A stretch of DNA of 14,196 bases from an uncultured Oscillospiraceae bacterium (GCA_934636045.1 CAKTZP010000045.1:1-14196), one strand, 5' to 3'; counted from the first letter of the stretch, positions 6,110-13,869 are shown. Made by a program: numbers and translations. The notes: a model not told the origin generated them from the letters alone.

Positions 6110-7051
6110 GTGAAATACAGACCGATCATCATTGACGAAAGCTTGCAGGAGCTGACTGAGCACGGCACGGACGATTTCCCGATTTCCATGGATGAGCAGC
6201 TGGTCAACGACCAGCAGTGCGCCACGATCGAGCATTGGCACTATGAGGTTCAGATTTGTCTGGTCACGCAGGGTGCCGCCATCTTCCGCACGCCGCTGGG
6301 CGAGACGCTGGTGCGCGAGGGGGAAGGCTTTTTTATCAACAGCGGCATTCTCCATGCCCCGATCCCGGGCAGCAGCGGCAACAATGTCTATATTTGCGTC
6401 AATTTCCGCCCGGATTTCCTGCATGGCTCGCTCAACAGCATCATCCGCAAGGCCTACGTGGACCCCGTGCTGTCGAATCCCGCGCTGCAGGCCTTTGCGC
6501 TCAGGGAGGTGCCGTGGCAGGTGGAAATCTGCCGCACACTGCGGCGTCTTGCCGAGGTCAACCAGCAGCAAAGCTACGGCTATGAGATCGAAATGCGCAA
6601 TCTGGTCAGCTATATCTGGCAGCTCATCGTGGTCAACAACCGCGAATATGTCGAAAAGCACGCGAAAAATACTTTTACAGACAGTCAGAGGGTCAAAGCG
6701 CTGCAAAAATACATCCAGCAGAACTATATGGATCAGATCACCCTTGCCGACATCGCCGAGGCCTGCCATGTCAGCCGCGGCGAGTGCTGCCGCGTGTTCA
6801 AGCGCGTGACCGGCACGACGCCGATCGCCTATCTCTGCAAAACGCGGATCAGCCAGAGCATCAAGATGCTTTCCTGCTCGACGCTGAGCATCTCCGAGAT
6901 CGCCCGCTCGGTCGGCTTTGAAAGCAGCAGCTACTACACCGTCTGCTTTAAGGCCGAGCTTGGCTGCACGCCGAAGGAGTTCCGCCGGCAGCGCGCCGAC
7001 AAGGAGGGCGCCGCAAAGGATGCCGTGCCGGAGGCGGCGAAAAACTATTAA
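6110..7051 (+). CDS. AraC-family transcriptional regulator with cupin-like sensor domain
   Basis: A 313-residue regulator. The N-terminal half contains a cupin-like ligand-binding domain (about 38-100, with HWHYEVQICLVTQGAAIFR). The C-terminal half carries the two AraC helix-turn-helix units: ITLADIAEACHVSRGECCRVFK (split here as 210-219 and 220-231) and the second at about 260-282. The family signature GFESSSYYTVCF, then GCTPKEFRR, follows. The start is GTG, supported by GAGGAGG (6096-6102) 7 bases upstream. It lies between two divergent operons with paired promoter and repeat structures, so it is probably the local activator of the rightward and perhaps the leftward operon. The inducer is unknown; a pathway intermediate is the natural guess. 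Confidence 0.93.
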   Translation: MKYRPIIIDESLQELTEHGTDDFPISMDEQLVNDQQCATIEHWHYEVQICLVTQGAAIFRTPLGETLVREGEGFFINSGILHAPIPGSSGNNVYICVNFRPDFLHGSLNSIIRKAYVDPVLSNPALQAFALREVPWQVEICRTLRRLAEVNQQQSYGYEIEMRNLVSYIWQLIVVNNREYVEKHAKNTFTDSQRVKALQKYIQQNYMDQITLADIAEACHVSRGECCRVFKRVTGTTPIAYLCKTRISQSIKMLSCSTLSISEIARSVGFESSSYYTVCFKAELGCTPKEFRRQRADKEGAAKDAVPEAAKNY

Positions 7052-7060
7052 AATATTGTT

Positions 7061-7107
7061 CAAAAACATGACCATGTTTCCTGAATGATACAAAAATATT
7101 GACCGTG
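7061..7107. repeat. Pair of near-identical direct repeats, candidate AraC binding sites
   Basis: CAAAAACATGACCATG (7061-7076) and CAAAAATATTGACCGTG (7091-7107) align with one single-base gap and few mismatches. Their TGACC cores are 31 bp apart, about three helical turns, so both face the same side of the DNA. The second copy ends 3 bp before the predicted -35 box, the layout expected for an AraC-type activator. Confidence 0.5.
7064..7079. repeat. Perfect inverted repeat AAACATG-AC-CATGTTT
   Basis: A 16-bp dyad with 7-bp perfect arms and a 2-bp centre lies 12 bp after the AraC stop, upstream of the rightward operon. It is too short and lacks a T-run for a terminator. It overlaps the first of two direct repeats described separately and may be an operator. 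Confidence 0.4.
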
Positions 7108-7110
7108 CTC

Positions 7111-7139
7111 TTGCCCGAATGCTATCGTAGCGGTATAAG
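7111..7139 (+). promoter_or_regulatory. Promoter of the kinase-enolase-preTA-hydantoinase operon
   Basis: A weak -35 box TTGCCC (7111-7116) and a good -10 box TATAAG (7134-7139) are 17 bp apart, with a start near 7146. An alternative -35 TTGACC (7099-7104) with -10 TATCGT (7123-7128) has an 18-bp spacer. A poor -35 next to direct repeats is typical of activator-dependent promoters. Confidence 0.5.
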
Positions 7140-7200
7140 TGAAAACTATCTATGATATGCTGCGGCGCACTGCGCCGAGCCTCGGAGGGAATGGGAAATC

Positions 7201-8634
7201 ATGGAAAATAAGATCAAAAATTACGATGCGCTGCTCTCGCATGGCGACCGTCAGAGCCGTAAGATCGTTTTGGACATCACGGAGCAGACGCTGCGCCGCC
7301 TTGATGCGAGGCAGCGGCTTCGCAGCATTGTCCATATGGAGGGCGACGTGCTGTGCATCGGCGAGCGTCGCTGGGATCTGTCAAAAAAGCGCCATGTCTA
7401 TCTGCTCGGCGCGGGAAAGGCCTGCAACCATATGGCCATGGCGATCGATGAGCTCCTCGGCGACCATCTGACGCGCGGCATCGCGATTGTGAAGATTGCC
7501 GAGCCGACCGACCGCTTTGCGCACACCGAGGTTTATGTCGGCGGGCATCCCCTGCCGAATGAGACGGGTCTTCTTGCCTGCAAGGAGATTCTGAAGCTGG
7601 TCGACAGTGCCACGCCGGACGATCTGTTCCTTGTTGTAATCAGCGGCGGCAGCTCGGCGCTGATGAGCTGCCCGATCGACGGCATTTCGCTGCAGGACGA
7701 GATCAAAACGACCGACGTTTTGCTGAAATCCGGCGCATCAATCTATGAGATCAACGCCATTCGCCGCCATATCTCGCAGATGAACGGCGGCATGCTCGCC
7801 AATAGAATTGCCGCGCGCGGCGCCGAGCTGATCGGCTTCGGCATCAGCGACGGCGTCGGCACGCCGGCGACGGACGACATTTCCAAGCCCTATCTGAACT
7901 ACAAGGGCACGCCGATGGGGCCGGATCAGACGACGCTGGACGATGCGCGCAGGGTCATTCGTGATTACGATGTTGCCGATCGTCTGCCGAAGAGCGTTGT
8001 GGACTATCTGCAAAACGTCGGCCCGGAGGGAGAGACGCCGAAGCGCTTTCCGCAGAACACCTATTTCCTGCTCAACACGCTGCCCGACTCCTGCCGTTAT
8101 GCAAAGGAAATCGCCGAGCAAATGGGGCTGCGCGCTTACATTTTGACCTCCTTCCTGGAGGGCGAGAGCCGCGATGCCGGCACATTTTTTGCATCGATCG
8201 CGCGGGAGATCCAGCAATACGGCAACCCGTTCCGTGCACCGTGCGTCATTCTTGCCTCGGGCGAGACCACAACCAAGATCTTGGACAACGACGCAATCAG
8301 CGGGCACGGCGGCCCCGGGCAGGAGCTGACGGCCGGCTTTGCGCTCGCTGCGGCGAAGATTCCCGGCTGCTGCATGCTTTCCATCGATTCCGAGGGGACG
8401 GACGGCACGACGGTCGTTGCCGGCGGCATCACGGACTCGCGGACGCTTTCCGCTGCGGAGGCCAAGCAGATCCGTCTGCATGACGCATTGCGCGGGCATG
8501 CCTGCTTTGAGGCGCTCGATGCGCTGGGCGACACGGTCTATACCGGCAATACCGGCACCAACCTCTGCGATTTCAACATCCTCTATGTTCCGGCGCCGGA
8601 GGCGCGAGCGAAAGGAGACGACAATGGGAGATAA
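7201..8634 (+). CDS. Glycerate 2-kinase, MOFRL/DUF4147 family
   Basis: A 477-residue kinase of the GckA/TtuD (MOFRL) type, which converts D-glycerate to 2-phosphoglycerate with ATP. Motifs in order: GAGKA (70-74), GGHPLPN (114-120), VISGGSSALMSCPIDG (146-161), NAIRRHISQMNGGMLA (185-200), ASGETT (352-357), HGGPGQE (369-375), DSEGTDGTTVVAGG (396-409) and TGNTGTNLCDF (448-458). The usual GGRNQE is changed to GGPGQE, which might alter the nucleotide or substrate site. The ATG at 7201 is preceded by GGAGG (7184-7188) at a long 12-base spacing; no better start is visible. First gene of the rightward operon; its end overlaps the enolase-like gene by 11 bp. Glycerate kinase activity is known of the family; activity on a related hydroxyacid is possible. 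Confidence 0.85.
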   Translation: MENKIKNYDALLSHGDRQSRKIVLDITEQTLRRLDARQRLRSIVHMEGDVLCIGERRWDLSKKRHVYLLGAGKACNHMAMAIDELLGDHLTRGIAIVKIAEPTDRFAHTEVYVGGHPLPNETGLLACKEILKLVDSATPDDLFLVVISGGSSALMSCPIDGISLQDEIKTTDVLLKSGASIYEINAIRRHISQMNGGMLANRIAARGAELIGFGISDGVGTPATDDISKPYLNYKGTPMGPDQTTLDDARRVIRDYDVADRLPKSVVDYLQNVGPEGETPKRFPQNTYFLLNTLPDSCRYAKEIAEQMGLRAYILTSFLEGESRDAGTFFASIAREIQQYGNPFRAPCVILASGETTTKILDNDAISGHGGPGQELTAGFALAAAKIPGCCMLSIDSEGTDGTTVVAGGITDSRTLSAAEAKQIRLHDALRGHACFEALDALGDTVYTGNTGTNLCDFNILYVPAPEARAKGDDNGR

Positions 8635-9910
8635 CATCAAGGCTGTCCATGCAAGGCAGCTCATCGACTGCAAATGCCGCCCGCTGGTCGAGGTGGAGGT
8701 CGTAACGGAGCGCGGCGCGGTCGGCTGCGGCAGCGCGCCGACCGGCAGCTCTGTCGGCATGTATGAATCCTTTGTGCTGCGCGACGGCGACCCGCGGGAG
8801 TATAACGGCCTGAGCGTGCACCGGGCGGTAGAAAACGTCAACGAGATCCTTGCGCCTGCCCTGATCGGCCGGGACGTCGAGGATCAGGCCGGTCTGGACG
8901 CGGTGATGATCGCGCTGGACGGCACCGAGGACAAGCACCGCCTCGGCGGCAACGCGATCTACAGCACCTCCATCGCCTGCTACCGTGCGGCAGCCGCCTC
9001 CAACGGCGTTCCGCTGTTTGCCTACATCGCCGGAGATCGTATCCCGCACGTGCCGATTCCATCGTTTAACGTGATCAACGGCGGCAATAACGCCGGAATT
9101 CGGCAGGCCTTCAACGAGTTTATCATCATGCCCTACCGCGCAGACAGTATTTTTGAGGCGGTGGAGATCGCCGTCAAGGTCTTCCAGACGCTCGGCCCGG
9201 TCATCCGGACGTATACGCGGCAGGAGCCTCGCGTCGGCGGCTCCTATGGCTGGTGCGCCCCGTCGGAGGATCCGGAGGAATGCCTGAAGCTCATGCAGGA
9301 GGCGATCGACCGCTGCGGCTATACCGAAAAATGTGCTTTTGCCTTTGACTGCGCCTCGAGCGAGATGTATAATAGGGACACGCACCTGTATTACTACAAC
9401 GGGCGCGAGCTGTCCGCCGAGGAGCTGATCGGAAAGGCCAAGGAGCTGACCGAGCGCTATCCGTTCGTGTTTATCGAGGATCTGCTGGACGAGAACGACT
9501 GGGAGGGCTTCCAAAAGGCACACGCCAGCCTCTCCCGCACGCTTCTCATCGCCGATGACTTTACCGCGACGAACAAGGCACGGCTCGCACGCGCCATCGG
9601 GATGGACGCCATCGACGGCTTTATCCTAAAGCCCAACCAGGTCGGCACCATTACCGAGGCGCTGCAGGCCTATGCGCTGGCGCAGGAGAACGGTCTGCTC
9701 GCGATCCCGTCCGGCCGCAGCGGCGGCGTGATCGGCGACGTGGTCATGGATTTGGCCGTCGGCCTGCAGGTGCCGTTTATCAAAAACGGTTGCCCGCGCT
9801 CCGGCGAGCGGATCGATAAGCTCAATTTCCTGATGCGCATTGCCGATTCCTACCCCGGCTGCACCATGTCGAGCATTGACCGACTGGTTCGTTTTTCCGG
9901 AACCGTCTGA
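8624..9910 (+). CDS. Divergent enolase-superfamily protein (enolase-like, altered active site)
   Basis: A 428-residue protein with the full length and order of enolase. Retained, using yeast enolase numbers: Ser39 (here 43), Glu168 (165), metal ligands Asp246 (242), Glu295 (285) and Asp320 (311), base Lys345 (336), Arg374-Ser375 (365-366) and Lys396 (387). Changed: His159 to Asn156, His373 to Gly364, and the GDEGGFAP loop to GGSYGWCAP (205-213), which removes Glu211. The N-terminal DSRGNPT becomes DCKCRPL (15-21). It can probably still bind metal and a carboxylate/phosphate and remove an alpha proton, but normal 2-phosphoglycerate dehydration is doubtful. The ATG at 8624 is chosen because AAAGGAG (8611-8617) is 6 bases upstream; in-frame sequence before it belongs to the kinase gene. 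Substrate unknown. Confidence 0.85.
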   Translation: MGDNIKAVHARQLIDCKCRPLVEVEVVTERGAVGCGSAPTGSSVGMYESFVLRDGDPREYNGLSVHRAVENVNEILAPALIGRDVEDQAGLDAVMIALDGTEDKHRLGGNAIYSTSIACYRAAAASNGVPLFAYIAGDRIPHVPIPSFNVINGGNNAGIRQAFNEFIIMPYRADSIFEAVEIAVKVFQTLGPVIRTYTRQEPRVGGSYGWCAPSEDPEECLKLMQEAIDRCGYTEKCAFAFDCASSEMYNRDTHLYYYNGRELSAEELIGKAKELTERYPFVFIEDLLDENDWEGFQKAHASLSRTLLIADDFTATNKARLARAIGMDAIDGFILKPNQVGTITEALQAYALAQENGLLAIPSGRSGGVIGDVVMDLAVGLQVPFIKNGCPRSGERIDKLNFLMRIADSYPGCTMSSIDRLVRFSGTV

Positions 9911-9931
9911 AAAATGAAAGGAGTATCCGCA

Positions 9932-11194
9932 TTGAGTAACTGCAAGGATTATTTGCGCCGCAAGCAAGACGGCTTTACCCCGCGCACCGCGATGGAGGAG
10001 GCGGCACGCTGCCTCCTGTGCTATGATGCCCCGTGCAGCAAGGGCTGCCCCGCCGGAACCGACCCTGCCAAATTCATTCGCTCCATCCGCTTGCGCAATG
10101 TGAAGGGTGCTGCGGAGACCATCCGCGAGAACAATGTGCTCGGCAGCGTCTGCGCAGAGGTCTGCCCGTATGACCGCCTCTGCGAGCAGGCATGCTCCCG
10201 CTGCGGGATTGACCGCCCGATCGAAATCGGACGGCTGCAGCGCTTTGCAATGGAACAGGAAAAGCTCTATGGCATGCAGACCCTTCGGCGCGGCCCCGAC
10301 AACGGCAAAAAGGTCGCCTGCATCGGCGCAGGGCCTGCCGGCCTGTCGGCCGCCGCGGAGCTTGCGCGCAGCGGCTGCGATGTTACGGTCTACGAGGCCC
10401 GCGAAAAGGCCGGCGGCTGGCTGAGCTACGGCATTACGCCGGCGCGGCTGCCGCAGGAGGTCGTGGACTATGATATTTCAAAGGTCGCCGCGCTCGGCGT
10501 CACCTTTGTGTGCGGCACGGCTGTCGGCCGCGATATTTCCTTTGCGCAGCTGCAAAAGGACTATGACGCCATTTTTGTCGGCATCGGTCTTTCGCGCGCA
10601 AAGCTGCCGCAGCTTCCGGGAGTCGACCTGCCCGGCGTGTACGGCGGCGTGGATTTCTTGGCACGGGCGCGTTCCTCCGGCGGAAGCTTCTATCCGGGAC
10701 GGCGCGTGGTCGTGATCGGCGGCGGGGACGTCGCGATGGACTGCGCCTCGACGGCGCAGCTGCTGGGCGCGGAAAAAACGGCGATCTGGTATCGCCGCTC
10801 GCTGAACGAGGCTCCGGCGGATGCGGCGGAGATCGCCTACGTCACAAGTCTCGGCGTCGGGATTACAACCGATATGGCGCCTGCCGCAGTCGAGGGCGAC
10901 GGACGGGTGGAGCGCATCCGTTTCCGCGGCCGCGACGGAGAAAGCGAGGCCTGCATTGCCTGCGACACCGTCGTGTTTGCGGTCGGGCAGACAAATACCG
11001 CCTTGGAGCTGCCCGCGCTTGCAGCGGACGACAAGGGACTTCTTCGCACGGAGTGCGGAAAAACAAATCTTGCCGGCGTTTATGCCGCAGGCGATATTGT
11101 CAACGGCGGCAAGACCGTCGTGGAGGCTGTTGCGGCGGGAAAACGCGCCGCCCGGCAGATCATTGCAGATCTGACAGAAAGGATCGGTGAGTAA
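9932..11194 (+). CDS. preT: NAD-dependent dihydropyrimidine dehydrogenase subunit PreT
   Basis: A 420-residue FAD/Fe-S oxidoreductase of the PreT/glutamate synthase small-subunit type; it passes electrons from NAD(P)H to PreA. N-terminal iron-sulfur cysteines are Cys27, 30, 35, 39 (CLLCYDAPCSKGCP) and Cys74, 78, 84, 88. Then come an FAD site GAGPAGLSAA (132-141), a nucleotide site VIGGGDVAMD (261-270) and a closing FAD motif GVYAAGDIV (382-390). The start is most likely TTG at 9932, because AAAGGAG (9917-9923) lies 8 bases upstream; the ATG at 9914 directly precedes that site and has no ribosome binding site of its own. The next gene, preA, begins 1 bp after the stop, the expected pairing. 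PreT alone could be confused with a generic GltD-like protein, but the adjacent PreA settles the call. Confidence 0.9.
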   Translation: MSNCKDYLRRKQDGFTPRTAMEEAARCLLCYDAPCSKGCPAGTDPAKFIRSIRLRNVKGAAETIRENNVLGSVCAEVCPYDRLCEQACSRCGIDRPIEIGRLQRFAMEQEKLYGMQTLRRGPDNGKKVACIGAGPAGLSAAAELARSGCDVTVYEAREKAGGWLSYGITPARLPQEVVDYDISKVAALGVTFVCGTAVGRDISFAQLQKDYDAIFVGIGLSRAKLPQLPGVDLPGVYGGVDFLARARSSGGSFYPGRRVVVIGGGDVAMDCASTAQLLGAEKTAIWYRRSLNEAPADAAEIAYVTSLGVGITTDMAPAAVEGDGRVERIRFRGRDGESEACIACDTVVFAVGQTNTALELPALAADDKGLLRTECGKTNLAGVYAAGDIVNGGKTVVEAVAAGKRAARQIIADLTERIGE

Positions 11195-11195
11195 A

Positions 11196-12452
11196 ATGGC
11201 AATCAAGAAGGATCTTTCCATTGAATTTGCAGGGGTGCGCTGCGAAAATCCGTTTTTCCTCTCCTCCTCGCCGGTCGGCGGCGACTATGACATGATCGCC
11301 AAGAGCTTTGCGCTTGGCTGGGGCGGCGCCGTCAGCAAAACGATCGGCATCGTCGTTTCCGACGAGTGCTCGCCGCGCTTTGCGACGGCGACCAGAGAGG
11401 GCCAGCCTTGGATCGGCCTGAAAAATCTGGATCAGATCTCGGAAAAGCCGACCGAATATAATTTTGAGCAGCTTTATAAGCTCAAAAAGGCGTATCCGGA
11501 CCGCGTAGTCGTCGCCTCGATCATGGGCTCAAACGAAAGCGAGTGGAGCCGGCTGGCAAGGATGTGCGAGCAGGCGGGCGTTGACCTGATCGAGGGCAAT
11601 CTCTCCTGCCCGCAGATGACGGTGGAGGGCTGCGGCTGCGATGTCGGCAGCAACCCCGAGATGGTCGCGAAATTCACCAAGGCGGTCACCTCGTCCACGA
11701 AGGTGCCCTTTATCGCAAAAATGACACCCAACATCACCGATATCACCGTCCCCGCACGGGCGGCGGTCGAAAACGGTGCGGCGGCAATCTCCGCCATCAA
11801 CACCATCCGCAGCATCACGAACCTTGATCTCGAGCATATGACGGCGCTGCCGGTCGTCGACGGAAAGTCCGCGATCTCCGGCTACAGCGGCGCGGCGATC
11901 CGCCCGATCGCCCTGCGCTTTTGCCAGCAGTTGCTGAATGATTCCGTTATCTCCCGCGTGCCGCTTTCCGGCATCGGCGGAATCGAGACATGGTATGACT
12001 GTCTGGAGTTCCTGCTTTTGGGCTGCCGCAATCTGCAGGTCACGACGGCGATCATGCAGTACGGCTACCGTATCGTTGAGGATATGGCAAACGGGCTGAT
12101 GCACTTTATGGACGAGCACGGCTACGACCGTCTGGAGGATTTCGTCGGCCTTGCGCATCGCAACATCGTTTCGCCCGACGCGCTTGACCGCGACTACTAT
12201 CTCTATCCGCACTTTGACGAGGCGCGGTGCATCGGCTGCGGCCGCTGCTATATCTCGTGCTTCGACGGCGGCCATCAGGCCATCGCCTGGGACGAGCAGG
12301 CAAGACGCCCGCATCTGAACAAGGAGCGCTGTGTCGGCTGCCACCTGTGCCTGAACGTCTGCCCCGTCAACGGCGTGATCACGCCCGGCGAGGTGCGCTT
12401 CAAGCCGGGTCGTCCGGAGCACGAGGTGCTTCGCCAGCACGACTATCTCTGA
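11196..12452 (+). CDS. preA: NAD-dependent dihydropyrimidine dehydrogenase subunit PreA
   Basis: A 418-residue FMN/Fe-S protein, very close in sequence to E. coli PreA; with PreT it reduces uracil or thymine to the 5,6-dihydro form. The TIM-barrel part shows DLSIEFAGV at the start, NLSCPQMT (135-142), AKMTPNI (174-180), INTIRSITN (201-209) and GGIETWYDCLEFLLLG (261-276). Asn135, Asn202 and Thr203 match the pyrimidine-binding residues of the family. Two C-terminal 4Fe-4S clusters use Cys345/348/351/355 and Cys379/382/385/389. The active-site loop reads VEGCGCDVG, with two cysteines where E. coli has SHAMGSDVG. I prefer the ATG at 11196 with GGTGA (11186-11190) 5 bases upstream; a GTG at 11187 is also in frame. 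It is translationally coupled to preT. Confidence 0.95.
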   Translation: MAIKKDLSIEFAGVRCENPFFLSSSPVGGDYDMIAKSFALGWGGAVSKTIGIVVSDECSPRFATATREGQPWIGLKNLDQISEKPTEYNFEQLYKLKKAYPDRVVVASIMGSNESEWSRLARMCEQAGVDLIEGNLSCPQMTVEGCGCDVGSNPEMVAKFTKAVTSSTKVPFIAKMTPNITDITVPARAAVENGAAAISAINTIRSITNLDLEHMTALPVVDGKSAISGYSGAAIRPIALRFCQQLLNDSVISRVPLSGIGGIETWYDCLEFLLLGCRNLQVTTAIMQYGYRIVEDMANGLMHFMDEHGYDRLEDFVGLAHRNIVSPDALDRDYYLYPHFDEARCIGCGRCYISCFDGGHQAIAWDEQARRPHLNKERCVGCHLCLNVCPVNGVITPGEVRFKPGRPEHEVLRQHDYL

Positions 12453-12489
12453 CACGCGGCACCGACGGTGCAGAAAGGACGGTATCGAG

Positions 12490-13869
12490 ATGAAACAGGC
12501 TGATCTCCTCATCCGAGGCATCCATGTGTTCGCGCCGGAGGATCTCGGCGTCAATGACGTCGCCATTGCAGACGGCAAGGTCGCCGCGATCGGCGCGCAT
12601 CTGGAGCTTGCGTCCGCGCAGGAGCTTGACGGGCGCGGCAAGCTCCTCCTGCCCGGCGTGATCGAAACCCACGCGCATATGAGCATGCCGTTTGCCGGAA
12701 CAAAAACGATGAATACCTTCTATGACGGGACATACGCCGGTGCGTTCGGCGGCGTCACGACGCTGATCGATTTTGCGCAGCAGATCGGCGCAGCCTCTCT
12801 GCGCCAAAGCCTCCGCGACCGTCTGGCGGAGGCGGAGGGACGCTGCTGCGTGGATTACGGCTTTCACATCACGCTGACCGACACCTCTGCGCAGACCATC
12901 GCCGAGCTCCCGTCGCTCTGCAGGGAGGGCTATTCCTCCTTTAAGCTTCACACGACCTACCGGGGCGGCGGGCTATATGTGGACACGGACGGCCTGTACC
13001 GCGTCTTTTCGGAAATCGCGCGCTGCGGCGGTCTGGTAACCGTCCACGCCGAAAACGACGAGATGATCGACGCGGCGATGCAGCGCCTGCTGCGCGAGGG
13101 AAAAACCGATTTCCGCTATTTCCCGGAGTATAAGCCCGACGAAGCGGAGGCGGAGGCAGTTTCGCGCTGCATCCGCATCGCAAGGGAAACCGGCTGCAAG
13201 CTGCTCATCCGCCATATCTCCAGCATGGAGGCTGCCGAAGCGATCGCCGAGGCGCAGGCGCAGGGGTTGCCGATTTACGCGGAAACCTGCCCGCAGTATC
13301 TCGCCTTCACCCGCGAGGTCTACGCGCAGGAAAACGGCCGCGACTTTATCCTGCATCCGCCGATCCGCGGCGCAGAGGATCGCGAGGCGATTTGGAAGGC
13401 GATCTGCGGCGGCATGAAAATTACGCTCGCCACGGATGACTGCGGCTTCTTCCTCCGCCAGAAGCATATGTCCGATACCTTCTACGGTGTTCCGGGCGGT
13501 CTGCCCGGAATCGAAACGCGTCTGCTTGCGACCTACGGTCTGGGCGTTGACACCGGAAGGATCACGGTCGGGCGGCTTGCGGAAATGGCCTCGCTCCTGC
13601 CGGCCAAGCTCTACGGCCTGTACCCGCAAAAGGGTGTCATCCGCGTCGGCAGCGATGCCGATCTGGTGATCCTCGATCCCTCCCGCGAGACGGTGCTGAC
13701 GGCCGCGGCGCTCCACGAGCAGACGGACTACACCCCGTTTGAGGGCTTCCGTGTCGGCGCGGCATTGGAAAAGACGATCTCCCGCGGGCGCATCATCGTA
13801 GACGGCGACCGCTTCCTCGGGCATGCCGGCGACGGGCGCCTGCTTCTGCGCAAGCTTCCGGAAGCGTAA
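12490..13869 (+). CDS. hydA: Dihydropyrimidinase / hydantoinase
   Basis: A 459-residue cyclic amidohydrolase that opens dihydropyrimidine or hydantoin rings to N-carbamoyl amino acids. All binuclear metal ligands are visible: His61 and His63 (ETHAHM), the lysine to be carboxylated Lys152 (SSFKLHTTY), His186 (HAEN), His242 (RHISS) and Asp316 (ATDDCGF). Tyr157 matches the substrate-anchoring tyrosine. The usual GIDPHVH is GVIETHAH and STDHCPF is ATDDCGF, so this is not the most typical dihydropyrimidinase. The family C-terminal DYTPFEGFRV (413-422) is present. The ATG has AAAGGA (12474-12479) 10 bases upstream and follows preA by 37 bp. Two TAA stops stand in tandem at the end. Position next to preTA makes dihydrouracil the likely substrate; hydantoin- or allantoin-type rings remain possible. 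Confidence 0.9.
   Translation: MKQADLLIRGIHVFAPEDLGVNDVAIADGKVAAIGAHLELASAQELDGRGKLLLPGVIETHAHMSMPFAGTKTMNTFYDGTYAGAFGGVTTLIDFAQQIGAASLRQSLRDRLAEAEGRCCVDYGFHITLTDTSAQTIAELPSLCREGYSSFKLHTTYRGGGLYVDTDGLYRVFSEIARCGGLVTVHAENDEMIDAAMQRLLREGKTDFRYFPEYKPDEAEAEAVSRCIRIARETGCKLLIRHISSMEAAEAIAEAQAQGLPIYAETCPQYLAFTREVYAQENGRDFILHPPIRGAEDREAIWKAICGGMKITLATDDCGFFLRQKHMSDTFYGVPGGLPGIETRLLATYGLGVDTGRITVGRLAEMASLLPAKLYGLYPQKGVIRVGSDADLVILDPSRETVLTAAALHEQTDYTPFEGFRVGAALEKTISRGRIIVDGDRFLGHAGDGRLLLRKLPEA

Noticed and set aside
6047..7093. 348-codon open frame on the minus strand opposite the AraC gene
   Set aside because: It is antisense to an AraC regulator with both helix-turn-helix units. There is no motif, and it would cover both control regions.
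8339..8623. N-terminal extension of the enolase-like protein by 95 residues
   Set aside because: The extension lies wholly within the kinase coding sequence in another frame, and AAAGGAG at 8611-8617 clearly serves the ATG at 8624, where enolase similarity begins.
8624..9910. Calling this gene a standard glycolytic enolase (eno)
   Set aside because: Overall similarity is clear, but the residues aligned with Glu211, His159 and His373 are missing, and the operon context is catabolic.
9914..9931. ATG at 9914 as the preT start
   Set aside because: The only ribosome binding site nearby (9917-9923) lies downstream of that ATG, while it is ideally placed for the TTG at 9932.
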